NCBI GenBank assembly: GCA_022823185.1
Contig: JAJDXQ010000020.1
Location: forward strand, 62,001 to 126,000
Reading direction: 5' to 3'
Length of the DNA: 64,000 nt
Origin: Caldilineaceae bacterium
Lineage (GTDB): Bacteria > Chloroflexota > Anaerolineae > Caldilineales > Caldilineaceae
Part shown: piece by piece, positions 45,485 to 54,707 of the stretch
How positions within the stretch are numbered: the first letter of the stretch is position 1
How the letters are laid out: the number at the start of each line of letters is the position of its first letter
The notes under the pieces: model-generated
Told to the model about the DNA's origin: nothing
The model's database searches: none
The model's input: only the letters and a program-made list of their open reading frames with translations
Made by a program: the position numbers and the translations under genes

Positions 45485-45523
45485 GTGGACGGTTGATCCC
45501 TGATTCAGAGCTGCGAGGTCGAT

Positions 45524-45823
45524 GTGAACCTAACCAAAGATGAGGTCGCTCACGTTGCCGAGCTGGCGAAGCTGCAGCTTACTGACACGGAATTGGAAGA
45601 ATTTGCCGGACAGCTCGGCCAGATTCTGACCTATGCGCAGCAGGTCCAGTCTGTGGATACCAGCGCGGTGCCTCCAACGCCGCAGGTTCTTCCACTCACC
45701 AATGTGCTGGCGACCGATGAAGCAAGAGGCAGCCTCTCAAACGAGCAGGCGGTCGTCAATGCCCCCGATTCCGATGATGGATACTTTCGCGTCGTCGCGG
45801 TGTTTGACGACTCCGGGGCCTGA
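45524..45823 (+). CDS. gatC: Asp-tRNA(Asn)/Glu-tRNA(Gln) amidotransferase subunit C
   Basis: A 99-residue GatC: MNLTKDEVAHVAELAKLQLT at the start, LGQILTYAQQVQSVDT, then the conserved VDTSAVPPTPQVLPLTN and a C-terminal NAPDSDDGYFRVV, which wraps around GatA. It starts at GTG 45524 with GAGGTC upstream. It stabilises the GatAB complex that amidates Glu-tRNA(Gln) or Asp-tRNA(Asn). It follows the attenuator and precedes gatA; gatB is not in this window. Confidence 0.93.
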   Translation: MNLTKDEVAHVAELAKLQLTDTELEEFAGQLGQILTYAQQVQSVDTSAVPPTPQVLPLTNVLATDEARGSLSNEQAVVNAPDSDDGYFRVVAVFDDSGA

Positions 45824-45887
45824 GGGAACACCAGATGGCTAAAGCGCTAAACAGTTCACCATTCAGGCCGGGAGGCTCGCAAAGTCA

Positions 45888-47363
45888 ATGACCGGCCGCA
45901 ACGAGACGGAGCAGCTGACAACATTGGGCGTCGTCGATTGCCGCGATGGACTGGCGGGCGGCAGGTTTTCGTCTGTCGACCTGACCCAGGCATTTCTGCA
46001 ACGGATCGACAAGGTCGACGGCCGCATTCATGCCTTCCTGCGGACCACGCCCGCGCAGGCGCTGGAAGCGGCTGCAGAGGCTGATCGCGCACGGGCCGAG
46101 GGCGACCTGCGCCCCCTTCTGGGCATCCCGCTGGCGATCAAGGATGTCCTGATGACCACCGGTATCGAGACGACTGCCGGAAGCCGAATCCTGGAAGGGT
46201 TTGTTCCGCCTTACTGCGCGACGGCCGTAGAAAAGCTGAACTCGGCAGGCGCAATCATACTGGGCAAAACCAACACCGACGAGTTCGCAATGGGGTCCAG
46301 CACGGAGAACAGCGCGTACGGCCCTACTCTGAATCCCTGGAACCTTGACCGCGTGCCGGGGGGCAGCAGCGGCGGCTCCGCGGCAGCCGTCGCCGCGCAT
46401 GAGGCGCCAGCCGCACTCGGGACGGACACCGGCGGCAGCGTAAGGCAGCCCGCTGCCTTCTGCGGGATCGTCGGGTTGAAGCCCTCCTACGGCCGCGTCA
46501 GCCGCTATGGCCTGATCGCTTACGGCAGCAGTCTGGACCAGGTGGGGCCGATCACCAGATCTGTCGCGGATGCAGCGCTTCTACTGGAAGTTATCGCCGG
46601 CGCGGACGCGCGGGACAGCACGACAATGCCGGTGGAGGCGCCGGCCTTCTCGTCAGCGCTCACCGGAGACATTGCAGGACTGCGGGTCGGCATTCCGCAA
46701 GAGTATTTCGTGGCGGGGATTCAGCCAGAGGTCGAAAAGGCCGTCCGTTCCGCGATCGAACAGTTCGCGTCGCTGGGGGCCGAAATCGTACCGATCAGCC
46801 TGCCAAATGCGGAATTGGCCCTGCCGGTCTATTACCTGGTTGTCACCGCTGAAGCAAGCGCCAACCTTGCCCGCTACGATGGCATTCGTTTCGGCCTCAG
46901 CGCCGATGGCGAGACAGTGTTTGACCACTTTCGACAGACGCGCGGCGCCGGCTTCGGTCCTGAAGTAAAACGGCGCATCATGCTGGGAACCTATGCGCTC
47001 AGTGCAGGCTATTACGACGCCTACTACCTGAAGGCCCAGCAGGTGCGCACAATGATCAGGCAGGACTTTGACAGAGCCTTTTCCCAGGTCGATGTGATTC
47101 TTTCGCCTACCTCGCCGACCACTGCCTTCCGGATCGGGGAAAAAGTTGATGACCCGCTGGCGATGATTCTGACTGATATTTTTACGACCAGCGCCAACCT
47201 GGCCGGCCTGTGCGGTATCAGCGTCCCGTGCGGATTCGATGGCGACGACCTTCCGATCGGTCTTCAGCTTCTCGGTCCTCCCTTTGGTGAAGAGAAGATC
47301 CTGGCGGCCGCTTACGCCTACGAGCAAAGCACTGAGTGGCGCCTGCGGAGACCCAAACTGTGA
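45888..47363 (+). CDS. gatA: Asp-tRNA(Asn)/Glu-tRNA(Gln) amidotransferase subunit A
   Basis: A 491-residue amidase-signature enzyme. The catalytic triad is visible: Lys85 in PLAIKDV, cis-Ser160 in [14 protein letters not shown] and Ser184 in [14 protein letters not shown]. It releases ammonia from glutamine or asparagine for transfer to the mischarged tRNA on GatB. Length is standard. It follows gatC by 64 bases and shares its promoter and leader. ATG 45888 lies just after a GGGAGG stretch. Confidence 0.95.
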   Translation: MTGRNETEQLTTLGVVDCRDGLAGGRFSSVDLTQAFLQRIDKVDGRIHAFLRTTPAQALEAAAEADRARAEGDLRPLLGIPLAIKDVLMTTGIETTAGSRILEGFVPPYCATAVEKLNSAGAIILGKTNTDEFAMGSSTENSAYGPTLNPWNLDRVPGGSSGGSAAAVAAHEAPAALGTDTGGSVRQPAAFCGIVGLKPSYGRVSRYGLIAYGSSLDQVGPITRSVADAALLLEVIAGADARDSTTMPVEAPAFSSALTGDIAGLRVGIPQEYFVAGIQPEVEKAVRSAIEQFASLGAEIVPISLPNAELALPVYYLVVTAEASANLARYDGIRFGLSADGETVFDHFRQTRGAGFGPEVKRRIMLGTYALSAGYYDAYYLKAQQVRTMIRQDFDRAFSQVDVILSPTSPTTAFRIGEKVDDPLAMILTDIFTTSANLAGLCGISVPCGFDGDDLPIGLQLLGPPFGEEKILAAAYAYEQSTEWRLRRPKL

Positions 47364-47594
47364 TAGTGAGATTCGCCGTCCAATGGCAGTTTTACGTGAT
47401 CCTGCCAAAGAAGGGTTGCCAGTTGCGGTCTTACGCCTGGCGGTCGGGCGGCGCGGCCGGCGCATCCAGCCGGCAGCGGGCCGGTTAAGTCGCCCCCGCT
47501 GTGGAATCGGCTGCACAGACTTTGTCCCTGCATCAGGAAGATGAAACTCCACATTTGACTCTCACAACAAGAATACAGACCGGAGCGGACCGGA

Positions 47595-47600
47595 TATAAT
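47595..47600 (+). promoter_or_regulatory. Isolated TATAAT close to a start codon
   Basis: A perfect -10 hexamer ends ten bases before ATG 47611. No acceptable -35 or TGn extension is present. If used, the mRNA would be nearly leaderless. Confidence 0.3.
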
Positions 47601-47610
47601 TCGAAAAGAA

Positions 47611-48885
47611 ATGAATACAACGCTGACGAGATCCCCTGACACCAAGACTGCCGTTGGGTCGACCCGAGGGGACGAACGACAAACTGAACAAACAGGATTG
47701 CGCAGATCGCTGGAGAGCCGTTTGAGCGAGCGCGTGCAGCGCGTCCCGCCCTCACCGATCCGCCGATTCTTTGACCTGGCGACCGATATAGACGACGTGA
47801 TCAGTTTAGGGATCGGCGAGCCCGACTATGTGACGCCCAAGCCGGTTCTCGACGCCGGTCTGAACAGCCTTCAGCAGGGAAATACCTCCTATACGTCCAA
47901 CGCGGGCCTATTGGAACTGCGGGAAGCTGTCGCTGACAAGCTGACGGACCTCTATGGCGCCCCGAATTACGATGCCCAGACGGAGGTGCTCATCACGGTT
48001 GGCGTCAGCGAGGCGATGTACCTGGCGATGCAAGCGCTGCTGGACCCGGGTGACGAGGTGCTCGTCCCGCAGCCCTGTTTCGTCTCATACACCGCTGACG
48101 TGATCCTGGCGGGCGGCGTGGTTGTCGACATTCCCACCTACGCCGCCAATAACTTCGTCCTCACTCCAGCCCAACTGGAGGCGGCGATTACGCCCAGGAC
48201 CAAAGTGCTCCTCATCGGTTATCCCTGCAATCCGACCGGGGCGGTGATGAATCGGGAAGAGCTTTCAGCCATCGCGCAAGTCGCTGAGAAGCACGACCTG
48301 ATTGTCATCTCCGACGAAATCTACGATCGCCTTGTCTATGACGGCCACGAGCACGTCATGTTCGCCGCGCTGCCCGGCATGGCGCAGCGAACCATTCACC
48401 TGGGCGGGATGAGTAAAGACTACGCCATGACCGGCTGGCGCATTGGCTATGCGGCAGGCCCTGCGGAACTGCTCGGCGCGATGCGACGCATCCACCAGTA
48501 CCTGATTATGTCGGCCCCCTCAGGCGGCCAGGCCGCGGCGCTGCACGCCATGACAGACCCCGCTGCCGAGGCGGCCGTACAGGAAATGGTGGCAAGCTAT
48601 GGCGAACGGCGGCGCTTCCTCGTTGACGGACTGAACGAAATCGGCTTGGACTGTTTCGAGCCGAAAGGCGCCTTCTATGCCTTTCCGAGCGTCCATCGCA
48701 CCGGAATGGACGAGTTTGCGTTCGCCGAAAAGCTGTTGGTCGAAGAGAGGGTGGCAGTGATTCCAGGCAGCGGCTTCGGCGCCGGCGGCGAAGGACACGT
48801 ACGCTGCGCCTACCCCGTGGAGATGCCCAAACTGGAAATCGCGCTGGAGCGAATGTACCGGTTCCTTCGGCGCCACGGCGTATAG
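47611..48885 (+). CDS. Pyridoxal phosphate-dependent aminotransferase, class I/II
   Basis: A 424-residue fold-type I aminotransferase. VISLGIGEPDYVTP (~63-76) and GLLELREAVADKL are typical; the PLP-binding loop has YPCNPTGAVMN, SDEIYDRLVYDG and the Schiff-base lysine in GGMSKDYAMTGWRIGY (~268-283). The branch includes aspartate/aromatic and MalY/PatA-like enzymes; the amino acid donor is not predictable. The first ~30 residues look unstructured, and a TTG start at 47698 is possible. There is no clear ribosome-binding site at 47611. Confidence 0.9.
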   Translation: MNTTLTRSPDTKTAVGSTRGDERQTEQTGLRRSLESRLSERVQRVPPSPIRRFFDLATDIDDVISLGIGEPDYVTPKPVLDAGLNSLQQGNTSYTSNAGLLELREAVADKLTDLYGAPNYDAQTEVLITVGVSEAMYLAMQALLDPGDEVLVPQPCFVSYTADVILAGGVVVDIPTYAANNFVLTPAQLEAAITPRTKVLLIGYPCNPTGAVMNREELSAIAQVAEKHDLIVISDEIYDRLVYDGHEHVMFAALPGMAQRTIHLGGMSKDYAMTGWRIGYAAGPAELLGAMRRIHQYLIMSAPSGGQAAALHAMTDPAAEAAVQEMVASYGERRRFLVDGLNEIGLDCFEPKGAFYAFPSVHRTGMDEFAFAEKLLVEERVAVIPGSGFGAGGEGHVRCAYPVEMPKLEIALERMYRFLRRHGV

Positions 48886-48910
48886 ATGCGCCCCTCCTCG
48901 CCGGCAACGT

Positions 48911-48955
48911 CCCACCGGGTTCCGCGGCCTTTTGCGCCTTCGACGGGACCCGGTG
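48911..48955. terminator. Inverted repeat between convergent genes
   Basis: CACCGGGTTCC (48913-48923) pairs with GGGACCCGGTG (48945-48955) with one G-U pair, across a 21-base loop. It lies between the 3' ends of the aminotransferase and the protease and could stop transcription from both sides, although no T-tract is present. Confidence 0.4.
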
Positions 48956-48958
48956 ATC

Positions 48959-50407
48959 CTACTCGCTGGGCGTCGCGGTTGGGCTGGGCGTCGTAGTGGG
49001 CGTCTGCGCCGCGTCCGGCGTCGCGGACGGGGTTGCAGTGGGCGTTCCGGTCGGCGAGGGCGAGCTGACACCTGGCAGCAGCAGGCGCACCGGCAATGAC
49101 GACAGGGTCAGAGACATCGCGGCCGACGCGTCGATCCGGCCGTATCCGAACTTGCCATCCTGGCCGGTCTCACCCAGGTCAACAGCGCTCTGCAGGATAA
49201 TCGATTCCACCTCGGCAGAGGATAGACCAGGAGCCGCGGACAGGACCAACGCGGCGAGCGCCGCGGCGTGGGGCGATGCCAGGCTGGTTCCACGGACCGA
49301 CCTGTACTCGTCATGGGATGGAGGAAAGAGGCTGTAAATGCTGACGCCGGGCGCTGAAATGTCTACAAAACTGCCGGCGCTGGAAAACGAGGCGTGGCTG
49401 TCATCCTTGTCGGTGGCGCCGACGGCGATGACACCTTCCTGGGCTGCAGGATATGTGATCGGATTGCCCTGCTCGAAAAGGTTGCCGGCTGCCGCAAAGG
49501 TAAGAACGCCTTTATTCGCTGCATAGTTGAGCGCGCTCTGCATGCCAAACGAGGGGCCAAAGCTGATGATGCTGATATTGATGATATGCGCCCCCTGGTC
49601 CGCCGCCCAATAAAGAGCGCAGGTAAGATCGCTGCTAACCCCCTGCCCCTGGCCGTCGAGCACCTTTACGGGCATGATCCGGGCGTTCCAAGCCAGCCCG
49701 GCGATCCCCCGGTCGTTATTCGCGGCCGCGGCGGCAACCCCGGCAACCAATGTGCCGTGTCCGTAGTCGTCGTCTGCCACCGTATCCTCATTGACAAAAT
49801 CGTACCCGTCCAGGATCCTCGCAGCGAATTCCGGATGGTCCAGGTCCACCCCGGAGTCGATCACCGCAATCGTCACGTTCCTGCCGGTGGAGATCTTCCA
49901 CGCGGACGCTGCATCTATCTTGACCAGCGCCCACTGACTGTCATACATGGGGTCGTTGGGCGCCGATCCCAGAAGAGATGATGTGTCAGAATGGACTCTG
50001 ACTCCCGGTCGGCCCCCTTGAGGATCCAATCCACGCCATACCACATCTGAATCAGCGTTCACCAAGGCCGCCTCAATCCGGAAGTCCGGTTCGGCGTACT
50101 CCACCGCCGGATCCAGCATGAACGACTCGGCTGCCTCCACCTCAGTGCCCGGCCGCACGGTGTGGAAGCGTACTGCGCCGCAAGTAATCGAGGACGGCTG
50201 CAGATCAAACTCCTTGGCCATCTCAGTCATTGAAACGGAGGAATGACCAGGCCGGAACTTGATCAGAATCCGACCGCTTACATAGGGATCCCTCCTTCCA
50301 ATCAGTTCAGGTCTATCGGGATTGTCTTTACACGAAGCGAGGAGAAACTGTACAAAAACGAGACAAAGACTGATGAGGATGGAAGATGTGCGGAAAGTGG
50401 TAGCCAT
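48959..50407 (-). CDS. Subtilisin-like (S8) serine protease lipoprotein
   Basis: A 482-residue secreted protease. From ATG 50407 the N-terminus is a lipoprotein signal (SILISLCLVFVQFLLASC). An inhibitor-like prodomain follows (~35-120: GRILIKFRPGHSSVSM, AVEYAEPDF). The catalytic triad is Asp in AVIDSGVDLDHPE, His in YGHGTLVAGVAAA and Ser in RGTSLASPHAAALAALVLS, with oxyanion Asn in AAAGNLFEQGNP. The C-terminal ~40 residues are a Thr/Pro/Ser tail that would span the wall. The ORF is open to 50488, but the longer form would lose the signal peptide. No ribosome-binding site stands out. Confidence 0.9.
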   Translation of the reverse strand: MATTFRTSSILISLCLVFVQFLLASCKDNPDRPELIGRRDPYVSGRILIKFRPGHSSVSMTEMAKEFDLQPSSITCGAVRFHTVRPGTEVEAAESFMLDPAVEYAEPDFRIEAALVNADSDVVWRGLDPQGGRPGVRVHSDTSSLLGSAPNDPMYDSQWALVKIDAASAWKISTGRNVTIAVIDSGVDLDHPEFAARILDGYDFVNEDTVADDDYGHGTLVAGVAAAAANNDRGIAGLAWNARIMPVKVLDGQGQGVSSDLTCALYWAADQGAHIINISIISFGPSFGMQSALNYAANKGVLTFAAAGNLFEQGNPITYPAAQEGVIAVGATDKDDSHASFSSAGSFVDISAPGVSIYSLFPPSHDEYRSVRGTSLASPHAAALAALVLSAAPGLSSAEVESIILQSAVDLGETGQDGKFGYGRIDASAAMSLTLSSLPVRLLLPGVSSPSPTGTPTATPSATPDAAQTPTTTPSPTATPSE

Positions 50408-51142
50408 GGAATCGCCGCGTAGTAGCGAAGAATGAAACGCTAATATTGGAATCGAAAAATGCGAGCGCAAGGCTCGTGCCTTGAACAAGCTCTTGGACGC
50501 TCCAGCGATGTTCCACAGGCCAGAACGATTATATCATACAGTGAAATGGGATTTCCAATGGGCTACTCGACGAGGGATTTGGACGGGGATGGGTTTCTGT
50601 CTGGACGGGGATTTGGGGGGATTAGAGGGAATTGGGGGATGGGCTTTGCATTGTGAGCGAGGGGCTGGGTATGAACTGCGGGGGAACTGCGGGGGAACGT
50701 TTCAGGCAGCTTCTGGGGAATCACAATGGATCCTGCAGCCAGCCGAGTCTGGCAAGCCCAAGTCCGGGATGCACGCGCTTTGGGGCCAGTCTTGACGCAT
50801 CCCATGGAGTCGAGTACGATTTTTGTAGAGTGGTTGCCCGTGTGGTCTGTTCCTTCAGTGGGCGGAGACGCCTGGGCAATGATCGTGTCGTTCCGGGCGA
50901 GAGACGCGGAAGCCGCTACGCCGTCAATGCCGCCGTGGCAGCCCCGAAGAAGACGGGATGCTGCCAGCCGTTCAGCCCGCTCAAAGCCCGAAATGCATCG
51001 CGTGTGACGGGCCAGAAAGACATGTCGCTTGGCGGCAACCGCATTCCAGATGCAGGCGCCGGGGCTCAGTTGACAGGGTCTGGGCCAGAACCGGCTGTGA
51101 ATATGATCTCCATACCATCCTCTCACAACACAGAAAGTCAAC
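50408..51142. other. Intergenic region between divergent genes
   Basis: Overlapping ORFs on both strands (50563-51144 minus, 50632-51150 plus) have no family resemblance, and I do not accept either. The only recognisable item is copy B of the G-quadruplex repeat. A CTGCGGGGGAA direct repeat follows it (near 50676-50697). Confidence 0.4.
50605..50665 (+). repeat. Dispersed G-quadruplex repeat, copy B
   Basis: Matches 8920-8980 over its length with scattered substitutions. The G-tracts are preserved at 50607-50610, 50615-50620, 50627-50629 and 50634-50638, while the loops vary. A partial extra unit, GGACGGGGATGGG, precedes it at 50581. Confidence 0.75.
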
Positions 51143-52780
51143 ATGCCTGATCAAACTACACTTATTCGAAATGCTCGAGTCGTTGACGGCTCAGGCTCTC
51201 CCTGGCGCTATGGCGACGTGGCCCTGGCCGGAGACCGCATCGCCGCGGTTGCGCCGGCAGGCTCCATACCGACCGAAAACTGCGCCGAAGTCGTGGACGC
51301 CTCCGGGCACGTGGTCTGCCCCGGATTTGTCGACATTCTCAGCCACTCCATTCTTCCCCTGATGGTGGACGGCCGCAGCCTCTCCAAGATCGCCCAGGGC
51401 GTAACGACTGAGGTGATGGGCGAGGGTTGGACGCCTGCTCCCGTGGGGGGCCGGATTCGCGCCGAAAGACCGATCCATCAGTTCACGCAACTACTGGATC
51501 CCGCGTGGGCAGATCGGGCGGCCGGCTGGACCCGATTCCGGGACTGGTTGGAGGCGATGACCGACCAGGGCGTGTCGCCCAATATCGGGTCATTTCTTGG
51601 CGGGGGCACAGTGCGGAGTTACGCGATGGGGATGGACATGCGCGCGCCCACCGACGACGAAATGGCGACGATGAAACAGGTCACCGCGGAGGCGATGGAG
51701 GACGGGGCCTTTGGCGTCTCCTTCGCCCTGATCTACCCGCCCTCCAGCTACGCCGAAACAGAGGAAATCCTGGAGATCGCGCGGGCGTTTCACCCCTACC
51801 ACGGCATATACATCACACATCTGCGCTCCGAAGCTGACGCCTTTCTGGAGGGGTTGGAAGAAGCGCTGACAATCGGGCGAGACGCCGATGTCCCCGTGCA
51901 GATCTACCATTTGAAGGCAGCGGGAACGCGCAACTGGCACAAAATGGCCTCGGCGATGGAACGCATTTCCGAAGCCCGTTCGCAAGGAATCGACGTCACC
52001 GCGGACATGTACACATACCCGGCCGCGGGGACGGGACTCACTTCGGTTCTGCCGCCCTGGGCCGCGGCGGGAGACAAGCTGTATGACAATGTGCGCGACA
52101 GCTCCATGCGCGCCAAAATCAGAGAGGCGGCTCTCAACCCAACCGGCGACTGGGAAGCCATGGCCGACCTGACAGGACCACAAGGCGTCATGCCGGTGGG
52201 CTTCCTCAAGGAGGAAAATCAGCATTATGTGGGCAAACGCCTGTCGGAGATCGCCGCGGAGATGGGCGTGGACTGGCCCGACGCTGCGATGGACCTGCTT
52301 GCGTCCGAGGGACAGCGCATCGCCACTTTCTACTTTGTGATGAACGAAGCGAATCTTCGCCGACAGCTGCAACAGCCCTGGATCATGATTTCAACCGATG
52401 CCGGTGGACTCGACCCGGCCTGGGCCGCGCCAACCGGACCCTACCATCCGCGCGCATACGGCACATACAGCCGCGTGCTGGGGAAATACGTGCGCGAAGA
52501 GAAGGTCATTCCCCTGGAGGACGCGGTTCGCAAGATGTCATCGGCGCTCTGTGACCGGCTGGGTCTGCGAGATCGAGGCCAGCTGCGCGAGGGCTTCTAC
52601 GGCGACGTAGTCATTTTCGACCCGGAGACGGTCGGAGACCGGGCGACATTTACCGCCCCCCACCAGCTCTCCGTGGGCGTGCGAGACGTTTGGGTCAACG
52701 GCGAACGGGTCTTCAAGGATGGCGAACACACGGGAGCCAAGCCGGGCCGGATCGTTTCCGGAGCGGGGCGGCGAACGTGA
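51143..52780 (+). CDS. N-acyl-D-amino-acid deacylase family amidohydrolase
   Basis: A 545-residue amidohydrolase of the D-aminoacylase branch. Seen: LIRNARVVDGSGSP, CPGFVDILSHS, GVTTEVMGEGWTPAP, YITHLRSEADAFLEGLEEAL, VPVQIYHLKAAGTRNW, DVTADMYTYPAAGTGL, MISTDAGG and the closing strand with GFYGDVVIFDP. Compared with classical enzymes, the first His of H-x-H is Leu (DILSHS) and the bridging Cys (GNCG) is replaced by GEGW, so the metal site must differ; Glu may serve instead. The remaining His and the catalytic Asp are present. It would release an acyl group from an N-acylated amino acid or a related amide in the cytoplasm. Confidence 0.85.
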   Translation: MPDQTTLIRNARVVDGSGSPWRYGDVALAGDRIAAVAPAGSIPTENCAEVVDASGHVVCPGFVDILSHSILPLMVDGRSLSKIAQGVTTEVMGEGWTPAPVGGRIRAERPIHQFTQLLDPAWADRAAGWTRFRDWLEAMTDQGVSPNIGSFLGGGTVRSYAMGMDMRAPTDDEMATMKQVTAEAMEDGAFGVSFALIYPPSSYAETEEILEIARAFHPYHGIYITHLRSEADAFLEGLEEALTIGRDADVPVQIYHLKAAGTRNWHKMASAMERISEARSQGIDVTADMYTYPAAGTGLTSVLPPWAAAGDKLYDNVRDSSMRAKIREAALNPTGDWEAMADLTGPQGVMPVGFLKEENQHYVGKRLSEIAAEMGVDWPDAAMDLLASEGQRIATFYFVMNEANLRRQLQQPWIMISTDAGGLDPAWAAPTGPYHPRAYGTYSRVLGKYVREEKVIPLEDAVRKMSSALCDRLGLRDRGQLREGFYGDVVIFDPETVGDRATFTAPHQLSVGVRDVWVNGERVFKDGEHTGAKPGRIVSGAGRRT

Positions 52781-52837
52781 CCCACGCTCACTGCGGGTGC
52801 GGTGTTCCGGAACAGAAGATCCCGAATTGGACATCCC

Positions 52838-53827
52838 ATGTCAATTTCTTCCACGATTGAGAGTTACCTGGAGTCGGCGGAAACCGGTTCCGCGCACACG
52901 CGCCGCACATATCGTACGGCAATGAATCTCTTCCAGCGGTATCTGGAAGAAAAGGAGATTCCACCTGATCAGAAGGAGCTGGAAGACCTCGATGTAGACC
53001 GGATCCTGGCCTTCGGCACCTGGCTGATTGCGGAGACCAGTATCGGCCAGCGCACCCTGTATACCTATCTGGCCGCCGTCGTGGCCTGGGTGAGTTACTT
53101 GCAGGTGAGGGGCTGGCTTCCATTCAACGCGCAGGAACTGGCCCGGTTGCAGCACGGCGTGAAACGCGTCCGCAGGAACCAGCGTCCGCCCGAACTGATG
53201 CCTCATCCCCCGCGGCCGGAGGAGATGGAACTGCTGGTTACAGCCGCGCGCGATAAAACGCTGCGCCGCGCCGGCGACACACGCGAGCAACTCGCCAAAC
53301 TGCGGGACATCGCCATCGTCGAAACGCTAAGATGCACTGGTCTGCGCGTCGGCGAGCTGGTCGCAATCACCCGCAGACAGTTGGAGGACCAGGATAGAGC
53401 GGTCTGGGTTGTTGGCAAGGGCAACAAGGTCCGCCGCGTCTACTTTGACGAAAGAGCCTGGGGCGCGATCCACTATTATCTGCAGGCGAGGCAGCCGCTT
53501 GACGGGGCGACGCGGCGCCCTCTGTCGGATCTGCCGGTCTTTGCGAGGCATGACAGGAAGGCCGGCGCAAAGGTGCTGCCCCTTTCAACCCAGTCGATTC
53601 AGAATACCATCCGCCGCTTGGCCGAGGCCGCCGGACTGGGCGCCAAAGGCATCACGCCGCACGCGTTGCGCCACTATTTCGCCACCCGCATCTACCAGAA
53701 GACCCGCGATCTTGCCGTCACGCAGACTGCCCTGGGCCATGCCAGCCCCAACACGACCCGCATCTACGCCAAGCTCGAAGACAACGCAGTCCGCGACGCC
53801 CACAGGGAGGCGTTCGAATCGAAGTGA
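52838..53827 (+). CDS. Tyrosine recombinase (XerC/XerD/integrase family)
   Basis: A 329-residue recombinase with an N-terminal SAM-like core-binding domain (~1-105) and a catalytic domain. The active residues are Arg170 (CTGLRVGEL), Lys197 (GKGNKVRR), His275 and Arg278 (HALRHYF), His301 (GHASPNTT) and Tyr310. ATG 52838 was chosen because homology starts at SISSTIESYLES; upstream codons belong to the gene before. It could be a XerC/D-like chromosomal recombinase or a solo integrase. No att-like direct repeats or phage genes were seen around it, so the housekeeping role is somewhat more likely. Confidence 0.88.
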   Translation: MSISSTIESYLESAETGSAHTRRTYRTAMNLFQRYLEEKEIPPDQKELEDLDVDRILAFGTWLIAETSIGQRTLYTYLAAVVAWVSYLQVRGWLPFNAQELARLQHGVKRVRRNQRPPELMPHPPRPEEMELLVTAARDKTLRRAGDTREQLAKLRDIAIVETLRCTGLRVGELVAITRRQLEDQDRAVWVVGKGNKVRRVYFDERAWGAIHYYLQARQPLDGATRRPLSDLPVFARHDRKAGAKVLPLSTQSIQNTIRRLAEAAGLGAKGITPHALRHYFATRIYQKTRDLAVTQTALGHASPNTTRIYAKLEDNAVRDAHREAFESK

Positions 53828-53862
53828 ACTGAGGGACCCAGCTGGCGACGACGGGGGGAAAC

Positions 53863-54636
53863 TCAGGCGCGTTTTTTTGCGGGACTGCTCCGCTCAGCCA
53901 GCCGCAGCCAGTAGGGGATGAAGCCGTAGTACCAGGCGAGGAGCAGGGCCATACGCAGCCCGTGGATGCCGTCCCGCCAACCCTTCAATGTGACAAATCG
54001 GCGCCGGAACTCCCGCGCCGGCTGGAGGAGAAGGTTGTGCGGCCGCGCCTGGACGCCCTGCTCAGCCAGGATTCTCGCTTCGTAACGCGCGTAAATCTCC
54101 TGTTTGCGGTGAAACTGCTGCCAGTCCGCGTAGTTGAAATGCAGCAACGGCTCGCGTAAGACGCCATCCTCGCCTTCAAGGATAACGACCTCATGCACCT
54201 CCCGACGCAGGTCGTACCGGGCCGCGTCGCGACGCAACAGACGCAACTGATAGTCGGGAAAAAAGCCCCCTCCCTTCATTTCATGACCGACGATGAAATT
54301 TCGGCGCGGAATCCAGAACCCGGCGCGATGCGTGTCGCGGCAGGCCTCCTGGATTTCTTCCGCCAATGCGGGGGAGGCCCGTTCGTCGGCATCGATAAAG
54401 AGGATCCACTCACTGTCGATGGTGTCGAGCGCGGCCTGCCGCTGGCGGCCGTAATCGTCGAAGGGCCGCGCAACGACGCGTGCGCCCGCCTTCTGCGCGA
54501 TGCCCCGCGTTTCGTCACGGCTGTATGAATCCCACACGACGACCGCGTCGGTCCAATCCCGCAGGCCAGCGATGCAGTCGGCGATGTTCCCGGCCTCGTC
54601 TCTCGTGAGGATGACGGCTGTCAGGCGCAACGACAT
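53863..54636 (-). CDS. Glycosyltransferase family 2 (WaaE/KdtX-like)
   Basis: A 257-residue GT-A glycosyltransferase with LTAVILTRDEAGNIADCIAGL at the start, VVWDSYSRDET, the sugar-nucleotide motif ILFIDADERASPALAEEI (~80-97) and a C-terminal amphipathic region (LLAWYYGFIPYWLRLAE), which probably touches the membrane. It resembles the WaaE branch. It is the last gene of a four-gene operon with a second GT2, a lipoprotein and a DegT aminotransferase. ATG 54636 is preferred over the ORF start at 54651. Confidence 0.88.
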   Translation of the reverse strand: MSLRLTAVILTRDEAGNIADCIAGLRDWTDAVVVWDSYSRDETRGIAQKAGARVVARPFDDYGRQRQAALDTIDSEWILFIDADERASPALAEEIQEACRDTHRAGFWIPRRNFIVGHEMKGGGFFPDYQLRLLRRDAARYDLRREVHEVVILEGEDGVLREPLLHFNYADWQQFHRKQEIYARYEARILAEQGVQARPHNLLLQPAREFRRRFVTLKGWRDGIHGLRMALLLAWYYGFIPYWLRLAERSSPAKKRA

Positions 54637-54707
54637 TGGAGCAGTTCTCAAGGCTGGGCGATAGAGGTGGAAGTTTGGACACGCAAAACGCGGCAGGGCC
54701 CGATCAA

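Noticed and set aside
45385..45523. T-box riboswitch in front of gatC
   Set aside because: GTGGACTCGC only partly resembles the T-box GTGGNACCGC, and the implied discriminator base does not suit tRNA(Asn) or tRNA(Gln). No specifier stem was recognised.
50563..51150. Overlapping ORFs of 193 (minus) and 172 (plus) residues
   Set aside because: Both lack family resemblance and ribosome-binding sites, and they overlap each other; this looks like non-coding GC-rich sequence.
52838..53827. Integrase as part of a prophage or integrative element
   Set aside because: No att-like direct repeats, tRNA gene, excisionase or phage genes were found nearby.
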